From Phytophthora sp. 'mugwort' (taxonomy: Eukaryota; Oomycota; Peronosporomycetes; Peronosporales; Peronosporaceae), in assembly GCA_033558025.1 (NCBI GenBank), contig JAUCEF010000002.1, positions 2,108,001 to 2,172,000 on the forward strand: 64,000 nt of DNA, in the 5' to 3' direction. Both the position numbers and the translations under genes were made by a program. The first letter of the stretch is position 1; each line of letters opens with the position of its first letter. Below the pieces are notes generated by a model that saw only the letters and a list, made by a program, of their open reading frames with translations, was not told the origin of the DNA and did no database searches. Shown here piece by piece: positions 55,901-64,000 of this stretch.

Positions 55901-56899
55901 AGCCTTGTTGCCATCGGCCACCGAAAGTTCGCCTTCACTTCGCTCGATCAAATTGGCGAACTTGGACTTGTCGTTGCAAATATGGTGCGTGGCACCGCTG
56001 TCGACCGCCCACATCCCGGACACATTCTTGTCCGTCGAAACTCCACATTCCAGGGAAACCGCGAACGCCACTCGATCGTAGTCGTTGTCGTAGCCGTCGC
56101 TGTCGTTTCTTCACTGGATGTTGTTGGCCCCGCGTCCACGGCCGTTGCCGCCGCGTCTTGGCCCTCGGTTCTCGTCCTTCTGCTTGGTCCAGCACTTGTC
56201 AATGACATGCCCCAATTTTCCGCAGTACGTGCATTGGCGAGGCTCACGGTCGGTGTTGAACGCCTTGGCCGCGTTCTCGGTCTTCACCGTCGCCGTCTTC
56301 TCGCCTTGTCGCTTGATGTGCTCGTTCGTGAGCACCTTCACAACGTCTTGCGACCGCAGCTCTGCATTGCTCATCTCCAAGTTCAGCACGACGTTCTCGT
56401 AGCTCTTGGGGAGACTGCGCAGCAAGCAGATCGCCACGTCCTCGTCCTCCATCTTGGCGCCGATGCTGCTGAGCTTGGCGCTGATGTTCAGGACATCATT
56501 GCAATGATGCAACACATTGCCGCCTTCCGACATCTCCATGCTGAAGAGCTGTCGCTTGAGGTAGATGCGACCAGCCTTCTGCGATCCACCGTACAGCGTC
56601 TTCAAGCGCGTCCACGCGATCCATGCTTCCTCGCAGTCATCGACCACATGATGGTAGTCGGCGTCCATGTGAAGCAACATCAGTCCAAAAGCGATGTTGC
56701 TCGACTTGACATACTCGTCCTTGGCCCAGGAGTCCGTAAAGGATGGAGACGTTTCCCGATTCACCACATGCCACGTCGACTTGGTCAGGAACACGCCACG
56801 CATGTAGCGGTTCCACGTCGCGTAGTTGTCTCCGTTGAACTTGTCGATGGAGACCTTGGTCGAGACGTCTTGGGCAGAGGACATGGTGCTTGGGCTCAT
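52995..56899 (-). pseudogene. Family A Gag-Pol of element Z, with nonsense codon and split C-terminus
   Basis: Antisense A polyprotein from the ATG at 56897-56899 to about residue 1301. The missing C-terminus with the same target-site half TCATC lies at 20490-20630. Codon 263 is TGA (56111-56113), the same mutation as in A3. Other changes are Arg to Trp in gag ([10 protein letters not shown]) and MSNAEL for MSSAEL. It has catalytic motifs for protease, integrase, RT and RNase H, but the ORF is not translatable as one protein. Confidence 0.88.
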
Positions 56900-56903
56900 A
56901 ACC

Positions 56904-56910
56904 TGATAAA
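56904..56910 (-). repeat. Remnant of the Z 5' LTR
   Basis: Only TGATAAA, the inner end of the antisense A LTR, is left next to the Z primer-binding site (56888-56903). The family B element B3 starts at 56911. Confidence 0.75.
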
Positions 56911-57264
56911 TGTTGTCAAGGAGACGTCTCGACCAGCTGCTGTATACCGGTAGGATACCGGTATGACCTTCACTCAGTGGCATCGCAATCATCCTGTGAT
57001 TACGAGACGAAGATTACGTCACGGTGTTTATGGGACGGTGTTTACGCCACGGACAATTACGCCATGGGTGGGTACAAGATTGTGGGTACATGATGGGCTC
57101 TACGTGGCACTCCCTGATTGGCTGAAGTAACTCAGTATCCAGTAGAGAATCCAGTAGAGTGTACCCAGTAGGTAGAACTGTAGGCTTAGAGGTAGCAAGG
57201 AGTTTGCGAACTAAGGACCTAAATCAATCACTTTGCATTTTGCCATCAAGTGACCAAGCCTTTT
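56911..57264 (+). repeat. Family B LTR (5' LTR of B3)
   Basis: 354 bp, TGTTGTC to CCTTTT. It contains a palindrome near its 5' end and the putative initiator near its 3' end. Confidence 0.95.
57226..57244 (+). promoter_or_regulatory. Putative oomycete-type INR+FPR core promoter in the B LTR
   Basis: AATCACTTTGCATTTTGCC fits the oomycete core promoter pattern GCTCATTYYNCAWTTTNYY at 16 of 19 positions, with a perfect FPR half (CATTTTGCC). It ends 20 bp before the LTR end, so transcription from here would give a leader of about 40 nt. The first ATG downstream is the polyprotein start at 57269. Confidence 0.65.
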
Positions 57265-57280
57265 GGTTATGAGCCCAAGC
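57265..57280 (+). promoter_or_regulatory. Primer-binding site of B3, containing the start codon
   Basis: GGTTATGAGCCCAAGC directly after the LTR, the same as in family A although the LTRs and proteins of the two families differ strongly. Confidence 0.85.
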
Positions 57281-60200
57281 CCCGTCTTCCCTGACCAAGA
57301 CCCCGACTACGCCTTCGCCATGGACGCCACTTCGACTACCGCCCGCATTAACAAGTTCGACGGAACTAACTTCCACACGTGGAAGTTCAAGATGCAGATG
57401 GTGCTCGAGGAGCGCGAACTGTGGGAAGTGACAAGTGGGGAAGTGAAGCTGGAGCACTGCCAGACTGCGGCGGATCAAGCGCTCTTTCGGAAGAAGTCGC
57501 GCAAGGCGCTGGCGATCATCTGTCTCGCGATGGAGGATTCGCAGCTGCCGCTGGTTCGCTCGGCGAGTGGCGCGCATGATGCATGGTCAAGACTGGAAGG
57601 ACACTTCGAGAAGAAGAGTTTGGCCAACAAGCTCTTTCTTCGTCGACGTTTCTTCACGACGATGATGGACGAAGGTGATGATGTGCTGGAGCACATCAAC
57701 AAGATCAAGACGCTGGCGGAGCAGCTCGACGCAGTGGGCGCTCCGGTCAGCGAGGACGACTTGGTGATCACGCTTTTGGGAAGTCTGAGCGAGTCGTACC
57801 AGTTCCTGATCACGGCGTTGGAGTCGAGAGCCGACTCACTGTCGTGGGAACTCGTGACGTCTCGGCTGCTGCATGAGGACATGAAGCGCAAGGAACAAGG
57901 TGGCGGTACGGACGGCACCGCGCACGGTCAAGGTCAAGCGTTCATGACAAGCGACAACAAGCGCAAGGGTCGGCAGGCGCAGAAGACTAGTGCCTGTCAC
58001 TACTGTGGCGAGCACGGACATTGGATCGCCAAGTGTCCGGTGCGAATCCGCGAGAACGCGGAGCGGCAGAGGCCGCAACGAGCGAATGTCGCGCAGAGTG
58101 AAGATGACTCTGGCGACTTCCTCTTCTCGGTTGGTGGTAACACGGGTGCCTCCAAGTCGAATGGAGTGTGGCTGGTCGACTCGGGTGCGACGCAGCACAT
58201 GACGTACTCGAAGGAGTACATGAAGAACTACAAGAAGATCTCTCCGGTGGACGTGCATCTCGCGGACGACGGTGTGGTTCAGGCTGTGGGGACCGGCGAC
58301 ATTGTGATGTCGATGAAGACCCCGCGCGGCATGAAGAAGGGTGTACTCACGAACGTGTGGCACATTCCGAAGCTGTCGCGCAACCTGTTTTCGGTTGGTC
58401 GGTTCACTAAGGACGTCGGGCCAGTTATCTTCGAGAGCGGCGGGTGCTTCGCTGAAACGAAGAGTCTCAAGTGGAAGCTCGGCGCTCGTGAGGGCAAAGG
58501 ACTGTTCAAGCTGTGCATGACTCCGATGATGCCTGACGAGGCCAATGCGGCAAGTTCGAAGGATCGCCAAGGGGACACCACGTCGTACCTCTGGCACCTT
58601 CGACTTGGTCACATCGGCCATGGCGGTCTAGACGCCATCGTCAAGAAGGGCTACGGTGTTGGTATCGACATGGCGTCGGTGAAGCAGTGGGAGCTGTGCG
58701 ACGGATGCTCACTCGGCAAGCAAACGCGAGTAAGCTACATGAAGACGTCGCCAAACCGTGCCAAGCAAGTGCTAGAAGTCGTACACAGTGATGTATGCGG
58801 TCCCATGCAGACGCCGACCTTTGGAGGCAAGCGCTATTTTGTCACGTTTATCGATGACAAGTCGCACTTCTGTGTGGTGTACTTGCTGCGCAACAAGTCC
58901 GAGGTGGCCGACAAGTTCGCGCAATTCGTCGCGTTAGCTGAGACCCAGACTGGCAAGCGCGTGAAAATGCTGCGGAGCGACAACGGCGGCGAGTACACTT
59001 CGGGTGAGATGGCCAAGTTCTGTGCGGACCGTGGTATCATGCAGAAGTTCACGCCGCCATACACGCCTCAGCTGAACGGAGTCGCCGAGCGCATGAACCG
59101 GACGTTGGTGGAGTGTGCGCGTTGCATGCTGGAACATGCTGGATTGCCCAAGACGTATTGGGGTGAAGCTATCGTGACAGCTACGTTCCTCCGTAATCGG
59201 TGTCCGACGCGTGCCATCAACCACGACAAGTCGCCGCACCAGGTTTGGACAGGCAAGAAACCGCTGCTAGCGAACCTCAAGGTATTCGGTTGCCACGCGT
59301 ACGTGCACGTGCCGAAGGAGAAGCGCACCAAGTTTGACGCTCGGTCGGTGCGCTGTCGGTTCCTGGGATACTCGGAGCATGAGAAAGCGTACCGTTTCGA
59401 AGAGACCAAGAGCGGTCGCGTGCTGGTGAGCCGCGACGCGCAGTTTATGGAAGACGTCTTCGACAGTGGGAGACGTGACTACCATCAGAGGGAGGTGGTG
59501 GTCATTCAAGATGAAGAGACGACGGATCAAGATTCGTTGCAGTCGGATGAAGACGACAAAGAAGAAGAAGACGAAGAAGCAGCGCGGGACGAAGGTTTTG
59601 AACCAGGCAGCAAGCGACACCCGCGGACGCAGTCGCTGGAAGAAGCTGTGGAAGTTCCAAGTGCCAAGCGGCAGAGTCGACACCTGACTCTGGACGAGAT
59701 GTCGGCTGCTGCTCAGGAAAGTCAAGACTTCGAGGCTGCATACGTCGTGAATTCAGTGGGAGAAATGCCGACCACGTTCAAGTCGGCGATGGAATCCAGC
59801 GACGCAGTCAAGTGGAAGGAGGCGTGTGACTCGGAGGTCGAGTCGCTCCGCAAGAACGAGACGTGGATCCTCGTGCCGCTGCCAAAAGGACGCAAGGCAA
59901 TCGGCAACCGATGGGTGTTCCGTGTGAAGGAGAACCAGGCTGGAGAGATCGAACGGTTCAAGGCGCGACTGGTGGCCAAGGGATTTTCGCAGAAGTACGG
60001 CATCGACTACGACGAGACCTTCGCGCCAGTGGCCAAGTTCACGTCGATCAGGATCCTGCTCAGTCTGGCGGCCAAGTACAATCTCATGGTGCACCAGATG
60101 GATGTCAAGACAGCTTTCCTGAACGGTTTGTTAGACGAAGACATCTACATGGCACAGCCGGACGGCTACATCGATGAAAAGCACCCGGACTATGTCTGTC

Positions 60201-61393
60201 AGCTCAAGCGGTCTCTTTACGGTTTGAAGCAGTCGCCGCGGATGTGGAACAAGACCATCGACGACCTCATGCTCAAGCTAGGGTTCAAGAAGTGCGAGTC
60301 TGACCACTGCATCTACTTCAAGCGTGACGACCAAGACATGATCTTCGTGGCGCTATATGTCGACGACCTGATCCTCGCAAGTAACAACGACAAGCTGCTC
60401 AAGTCGACGAAGAAGGCGCTCAGTGACCGTTTCGAGATGACGGACCTGGGCCACCTCAAGTACTTCCTCGGCATGGAAATCGATCAAGATATGACGACAG
60501 GGAAGGTGTCGATGCGGCAAACCAAGTTTGCGAAAAACATTCTGGAGAAGTTCAACATGGAGAAGAGCAACCCTGTTAAGACGCCACAGGATCCGGGCCT
60601 CAAGCTGACCAAGGCCATGTGCGAGGGCGGCTGCAAGCACGACGAGACCATGGTAAACGTGCCATACCGGAACGCTGTGGGATGCCTCATGTATCTCATG
60701 GTAGGCACACGCCCGGACCTCGCAGCAGCAGTGGGAGTTCTCAGCCAGTTTGCAGCAGACCCATGTCCGACACACTGGCAGGCGCTCAAGAGGGTCTTCA
60801 GGTACATTCAAGGCACGAAGACGCACGGCATCGAGTTTCAAGCGAGCTGCGACGACGGACCCCAAGGCTATTCAGATGCCGACTGGGCTGGAGACATCGA
60901 GTCAAGAAGAAGTACAAGTGGCTACGCGTTCATGATGAATGGCGGATGCATCAGCTGGAGGAGCAAGAAGCAGCGGACAGTGGCGCTGTCTTCGACGGAA
61001 GCTGAGTACATGGCGCTATCGGAGGCGACACAAGAGGCGGTGTGGCTTAAGGTGTTCCTGTGCGAGCTCGGCGAGATGACAAGCGATGAAGCAATCAAGA
61101 TCTACGAGGACAACCAAGGCTCCATCGCGTTGGCCAAGAATCCCGAATTCCACAAGCGCACCAAGCACATCGACATTCGCTACCATTTCGTGCGCGAGAA
61201 GGTGGAAGACGGTCAAGTGGTGCTGCAGTATGTTTCGACAACCGACATGCTGGCGGACATCATGACGAAGCCAATCTCTGCGACGCAGTTCAGTGTGCTC
61301 CGGAGCAAACTCGGCATCGAAGCGCTGAAGGCTGTCGAGTCGAGTGGGAGTGTTGTCAAGGAGACGTCTCGACCAGCTGCTGTATACCGGTAG
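57269..61393 (+). CDS. Family B copia Gag-Pol polyprotein (B3), intact
   Basis: A 1374-residue single ORF. Gag is about residues 25-210. The CCHC knuckle is C243, C246, H251, C256, the protease D304-S-G, and the integrase zinc site H443, H448, C477, C480 with core D508, D571, E607 (35 residues between the last two). An acidic linker (about 745-775) precedes RT (D945, YVDD 1030-1033) and RNase H (SDADWAG about 1202-1208, STEAEY about 1242-1247, EDNQGS about 1280-1285). Residues 1362-1374 and the stop are encoded inside the 3' LTR. Its own changes include Asp to Gly after VIFES and Glu to Asp in AQPDGY. The start is the ATG at 57269. The frame is open up to a TTG at 57263, which is less likely. 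Confidence 0.95.
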   Translation: MSPSPVFPDQDPDYAFAMDATSTTARINKFDGTNFHTWKFKMQMVLEERELWEVTSGEVKLEHCQTAADQALFRKKSRKALAIICLAMEDSQLPLVRSASGAHDAWSRLEGHFEKKSLANKLFLRRRFFTTMMDEGDDVLEHINKIKTLAEQLDAVGAPVSEDDLVITLLGSLSESYQFLITALESRADSLSWELVTSRLLHEDMKRKEQGGGTDGTAHGQGQAFMTSDNKRKGRQAQKTSACHYCGEHGHWIAKCPVRIRENAERQRPQRANVAQSEDDSGDFLFSVGGNTGASKSNGVWLVDSGATQHMTYSKEYMKNYKKISPVDVHLADDGVVQAVGTGDIVMSMKTPRGMKKGVLTNVWHIPKLSRNLFSVGRFTKDVGPVIFESGGCFAETKSLKWKLGAREGKGLFKLCMTPMMPDEANAASSKDRQGDTTSYLWHLRLGHIGHGGLDAIVKKGYGVGIDMASVKQWELCDGCSLGKQTRVSYMKTSPNRAKQVLEVVHSDVCGPMQTPTFGGKRYFVTFIDDKSHFCVVYLLRNKSEVADKFAQFVALAETQTGKRVKMLRSDNGGEYTSGEMAKFCADRGIMQKFTPPYTPQLNGVAERMNRTLVECARCMLEHAGLPKTYWGEAIVTATFLRNRCPTRAINHDKSPHQVWTGKKPLLANLKVFGCHAYVHVPKEKRTKFDARSVRCRFLGYSEHEKAYRFEETKSGRVLVSRDAQFMEDVFDSGRRDYHQREVVVIQDEETTDQDSLQSDEDDKEEEDEEAARDEGFEPGSKRHPRTQSLEEAVEVPSAKRQSRHLTLDEMSAAAQESQDFEAAYVVNSVGEMPTTFKSAMESSDAVKWKEACDSEVESLRKNETWILVPLPKGRKAIGNRWVFRVKENQAGEIERFKARLVAKGFSQKYGIDYDETFAPVAKFTSIRILLSLAAKYNLMVHQMDVKTAFLNGLLDEDIYMAQPDGYIDEKHPDYVCQLKRSLYGLKQSPRMWNKTIDDLMLKLGFKKCESDHCIYFKRDDQDMIFVALYVDDLILASNNDKLLKSTKKALSDRFEMTDLGHLKYFLGMEIDQDMTTGKVSMRQTKFAKNILEKFNMEKSNPVKTPQDPGLKLTKAMCEGGCKHDETMVNVPYRNAVGCLMYLMVGTRPDLAAAVGVLSQFAADPCPTHWQALKRVFRYIQGTKTHGIEFQASCDDGPQGYSDADWAGDIESRRSTSGYAFMMNGGCISWRSKKQRTVALSSTEAEYMALSEATQEAVWLKVFLCELGEMTSDEAIKIYEDNQGSIALAKNPEFHKRTKHIDIRYHFVREKVEDGQVVLQYVSTTDMLADIMTKPISATQFSVLRSKLGIEALKAVESSGSVVKETSRPAAVYR
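61342..61350 (+). promoter_or_regulatory. Putative polypurine tract of B3, within the coding sequence
   Basis: GAGTGGGAG lies immediately before the 3' LTR and is read as codons of the polyprotein C-terminus. No other purine run is closer to the LTR. Confidence 0.6.
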
Positions 61394-61704
61394 GATACCG
61401 GTATGACCTTCACTCAGTGGCATCGCAATCATCCTGTGATTACGAGACGAAGATTACGTCACGGTGTTTATAAGACGGTGTTTACGCCACGGACGATTAC
61501 GCCACGGGTGGGTACAAGATTGTGGGTACAAGATGGGCTCTACGTGGCACTCCCTGATTGGCTGAAGTAACTCAGTATCCAGTAGAGAATCCAGTAGAGT
61601 GTACCCAGTAGGTAGAACTGTAGGCTTAGAGGTAGCAAGGAGTTTGCGAACTAAGGACCTAAATCAATCACTTTGCATTTTGCCATCAAGTGACCAAGCC
61701 TTTT
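61351..61704 (+). repeat. Family B LTR (3' LTR of B3)
   Basis: 354 bp. It begins within a serine codon of the polyprotein and contains the stop at 61391-61393. It is followed directly by an A LTR fragment. Confidence 0.95.
61384..61404 (+). promoter_or_regulatory. Perfect 9-bp palindrome in the B LTR
   Basis: Arms ATACCGGTA and TACCGGTAT separated by GGA, near the 5' end of the LTR and overlapping the polyprotein stop codon in the 3' LTR. It could be a binding site for a dimeric protein or an RNA hairpin. The A LTR has a similar ACCGGTT/AACCGGT dyad. Confidence 0.5.
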
Positions 61705-61764
61705 AAGTGCAGAACTCCCTTCGCTCCGTTCAAGCTTCGCTTCAAGACCTCAACACCTTTATCA
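61705..61764 (+). repeat. Family A LTR fragment (3' end only)
   Basis: The last 60 bp of a sense A LTR, AAGTGCAG to TTTATCA. Its upstream part is replaced by B3. The right flank GACGG is internal A' coding sequence, so it was the right end of an element inserted there. Confidence 0.88.
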
Positions 61765-63462
61765 GACGGCAACAAGGCGGCCATCATGGGTGTGGGGACC
61801 ATCGTGGAACAAGTGGTTCTGCCCAATGGCGACGAGCGCGAGATCGAGATCAAGAACGCGCTGTACGTGCCAAGCATGAGCAAGAATCTGCTTTCGGTAC
61901 CGCAGATCAACAAAAGTGACAAGTTTCAAGTGGTGTTCGACGGCACCAAGATGCAGATTGCGCACAAAGGCTCCAAGCAAGTGGTGGCGACGGCAAACCT
62001 CATGGATGGACTCTACTGGCTTCAGACGCCTCAGCGATCGGCGAATGCGGCGACGAGTGGCAAGACTGTCGACCTGCACGCGCGCATGGGTCACGCTCCG
62101 GTTGAGGTGCTTCGCAAGATGGTCGACAACCACATGATCAAGGACGCGAAGGCACCTTTCAAGTCGAGCGGACCAAGTCTGTGTCGTGGTTGCCAGCAAG
62201 GCAAAATGGTCCAAAAACCATTCCCAAGCAACCGTGACAAGCGTCGCTACGACACATTTGAGCTGCTCCACTTTGACATCTGCGGACCCATGGAGGAAAA
62301 CTCGCTTGGCGGTAGCAAGTACCTGCTCCTGATCGTGGACGAAGCCAGCGGATGCATGAAGGGTTTCTGTCTGCGTGCCAAGTCGGAAAGTGAAGACTGC
62401 ATCAAGACATACATCATGAAGGTGCAGACGCAGTTTGGCAAGAAGGTCAAGTTTGTGCGGCACGACGGAGCTCGTGAGTTTGCGACTAACTCGCTCAAGG
62501 ATTTTTACGAAGACGAAGGCATCGAGCAGCAAACCACGGTTCCGTACGCGCACCAGACCAACGGCACGGCAGAGCGAGCCATCCGAACTATCGTCACGAT
62601 CGGCCGCAGCATGTTGCATCACGCCAAGCTGGACAAGTGTTTCTGGGCTGAGGCGGCGATGACGGCCATCTATGTGAAGAACCGCCTGCCGTCACCCAAG
62701 ATCGAGCACAAGACTCCGTTCGAGATCGTCTACAAGTCCAAGCCGAGTGTGAAGCACATGCGTGTTTTCGGCTGTCGGACGTACATCCTGACTCCGAAGG
62801 AGAAGCGACTCAAGTGGGATCCCAAGGCTCGCGCCGGATTGTTTCTGGGTTACGAAGAAGTGTCCAAGGCGTATCGACTTTATGACATCGAGGCGGGGCA
62901 GGTGGTCATCAGTCGCGATGTCAACTTCGATGAATCGACCTTTGGATTTTCACCGTCGATTTCTGATGAAGATGTCGACGACCTGGACTTCGACTCGCTC
63001 GACATCGACGATGATGGTTTCCGCCAGACGGAGTACAAACAGGCAGGGAAGCGCAAGAGCCGCCCGAGTGACGAAGATGAAGCTGCCAGAAGACCGCGCG
63101 CTGTGCGTCATCGACCTGGACTGGAAGAAGCAAGTGCACCGAACGACTCCCCTTCGCACCGAACAGACGCAGATGAAGAAGAAAAGTCTGGAGACCAAGA
63201 TGAAGAATCGACTCCATCTGTGTTTTGGCGTGCAAGTGCCAACGCGGTCGAAGCAGCCGTGGACTTATCGGAGCCGTCGACATTCCAAGAAGCGGTCAAC
63301 GGCCCGGACCAATTGCACTGGCGCAAGGCGATTCGTGCTGAGTTAAAGTCGATGCGACTTCGTGGTGTGTTTCGTGCTGCCAAGTTGCCCAGCGGACAAA
63401 GCGCCATCGGTACCAAGTGGGTGTTCAAGATTAAGCGCAAAGCCGACGGATCGATCGAGAAG
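61765..63462 (+). pseudogene. Mosaic A'/A Gag-Pol fragment (protease C-half to early RT)
   Basis: Open frame from about residue 329 to SIEK (894). The first part is A'-type ([30 protein letters not shown]). After about 62.2 kb it is A-type ([19 protein letters not shown]). It contains the integrase DD35E core. It ends at AGAAG followed by an antisense A LTR, the same junction as at 23659/23660 and, inverted, at 30112. Confidence 0.9.
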
Positions 63463-63805
63463 TGATAAAGGTGTTGAGGTCTTGAAGCGAGGCTTGGGTT
63501 GAGCGGAGGGAGTTCTGCACTTGGGTGCGGGGACCGGAGTGAAGACCACTTGAGCTGAAGAAGGAAGATTCGAAAGTGATTGATTTATCGGAGCTTACAC
63601 TACCTAGTCTACCACATAGATATGCAGCCCTGCATCCAATCATTTGGTGCATCCAATCACCAACACTCCGCACTCGTCCAATCATCCTACTCGTCTAATC
63701 ATCGGTTGCGTAAACAACGTACCGTAAACATCGCGGGATCGTGTTGGACCGGTTCGGGTTAACCGGTTACTGGTACACAGTACCAAAACCTGGCAACCCT
63801 CAATA
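63463..63805 (-). repeat. Family A LTR, hybrid between two insertion sites
   Basis: A complete 343-bp antisense LTR with no internal sequence on either side. The left flank is AGAAG and the right flank is GCTCC. It is not an ordinary solo LTR, which would have equal flanks. It looks like the product of recombination between LTRs of two different A insertions. Confidence 0.9.
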
Positions 63806-64000
63806 GCTCCAGTCGAGGTTCTTCGCAAGATGGTCGACATCGACGATGATGGTCCGCGCCAGACGGAGTACAAACAGGCAGGGAAGCGCAAGAGCCGCCC
63901 GAGTGACGAAGATGAAGCTGCCAGAAGACCGCGCGCTGTGCGTCATCGACCTGGACTGGAAGAAGCAAGTGCACCGAACGACTCCCCTTCGCACCGAACA
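63806..64000 (+). pseudogene. Family A Gag-Pol fragment with in-frame internal deletion
   Basis: Continues the E1 frame from GCTCC (residue about 439) to MVD, then jumps in frame to IDDDG. Residues about 450-741, holding the whole integrase catalytic core, are missing (about 876 bp). The join lies at TCGACA, a 6-base sequence present at both ends of the lost segment. It continues beyond the window. Confidence 0.87.

Larger units (their letters stand above)
56911..61704 (+). mobile_element. Family B copia retrotransposon B3, complete
   Basis: A 4794-bp element with 354-bp LTRs and an intact ORF. The two LTRs differ at about five positions (for example TTATGGGACGG against TTATAAGACGG, and ACATGATGG against ACAAGATGG). 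It is therefore older than B2, or its ends come from two different B copies. The flanks ATAAA on the left and AAGTG on the right do not match. Both flanks are A LTR sequence. Confidence 0.93.

Noticed and set aside
57263..57268. Upstream TTG as start of the B polyprotein
   Set aside because: It would require a non-ATG start before the LTR/primer-site border. The ATG at 57269 is the first ATG of the presumed transcript and is in the same position in families A and A'.
63463..63805. Ordinary solo LTR
   Set aside because: A solo LTR should have the same 5-bp repeat on both sides. Here the flanks are AGAAG and GCTCC, so a recombinant between two insertions is more likely.
1..64000. Host protein genes, tRNA or rRNA genes
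   Set aside because: No open frame outside the copia polyproteins has recognisable domains, and every interval over 300 bp without coding sequence is an LTR. The anticodon-arm-like sequence is the primer-binding site, not a tRNA gene: no acceptor or T arm is present.

Overview
The window reads as one nest of Ty1/copia-class LTR retrotransposons. I found no host gene, tRNA, rRNA or CRISPR array, and essentially every base can be assigned to one of two copia families. The likely host is an oomycete (Phytophthora or a relative). This is inferred from LTR core-promoter sequences that fit the oomycete INR+FPR initiator, from GC-rich third codon positions, and from the general look of the polyproteins. 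The sequence alone does not prove it.

Family A (343-bp LTR, termini TATTGA...TTTATCA, 5-bp target duplications, one 1346-codon Gag-Pol ORF, about 4738 bp in total) has a subfamily A' with a 339-bp LTR. Family B has a 354-bp LTR with termini TGTTGTC...CCTTTT, one 1374-codon Gag-Pol ORF, and is 4794 bp long. Both share a primer-binding site, GGTTATGAGCCCAAGC. It matches the anticodon arm of initiator tRNA-Met (the half-tRNA priming known from Drosophila copia), and it contains the polyprotein start codon.

Layout. 1-5.7 kb: decayed fragments of A(+), B(-) and A(+). 5.7-10.05 kb: A(-) element E2, frameshifted in gag. 10.05-14.84 kb: intact B1(-). 14.84-15.34 kb: A(+) integrase fragment. 15.4-20.19 kb: intact B2(-), inserted with TSD TTCTG in the 3' LTR of an A(-) element called Z. 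20.63-33.14 kb: an inverted and nested block made of A(+) half element Y, and A(-) element X interrupted by intact A2(+) with TSD CTTCT. 33.14-34.6 kb: A(+) pol fragment. 34.6-44.1 kb: A3(+), whose 5' LTR is interrupted by intact A'(-) with TSD GTTGT. 44.1-53.0 kb: A4(-) and intact A5(+), a tandem repeat of the preceding 8,899 bp. 53.0-56.9 kb: the body of Z(-). 56.9-61.7 kb: intact B3(+). 61.7-64 kb: A/A' fragments and one hybrid LTR.

Six polyprotein ORFs are uninterrupted (B1, B2, B3, A2, A', A5). Paired LTRs differ by zero to a few bases, so activity was recent. Many junctions have target duplications whose partner lies tens of kb away or is absent. That implies repeated nesting plus ectopic recombination between copies, or assembly errors in a highly repetitive locus. 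A long pure-copia island of this kind resembles the copia-rich centromeres reported in Phytophthora sojae, so the window is a candidate centromeric or pericentromeric segment. That is inference and needs CENP-A or Hi-C data.
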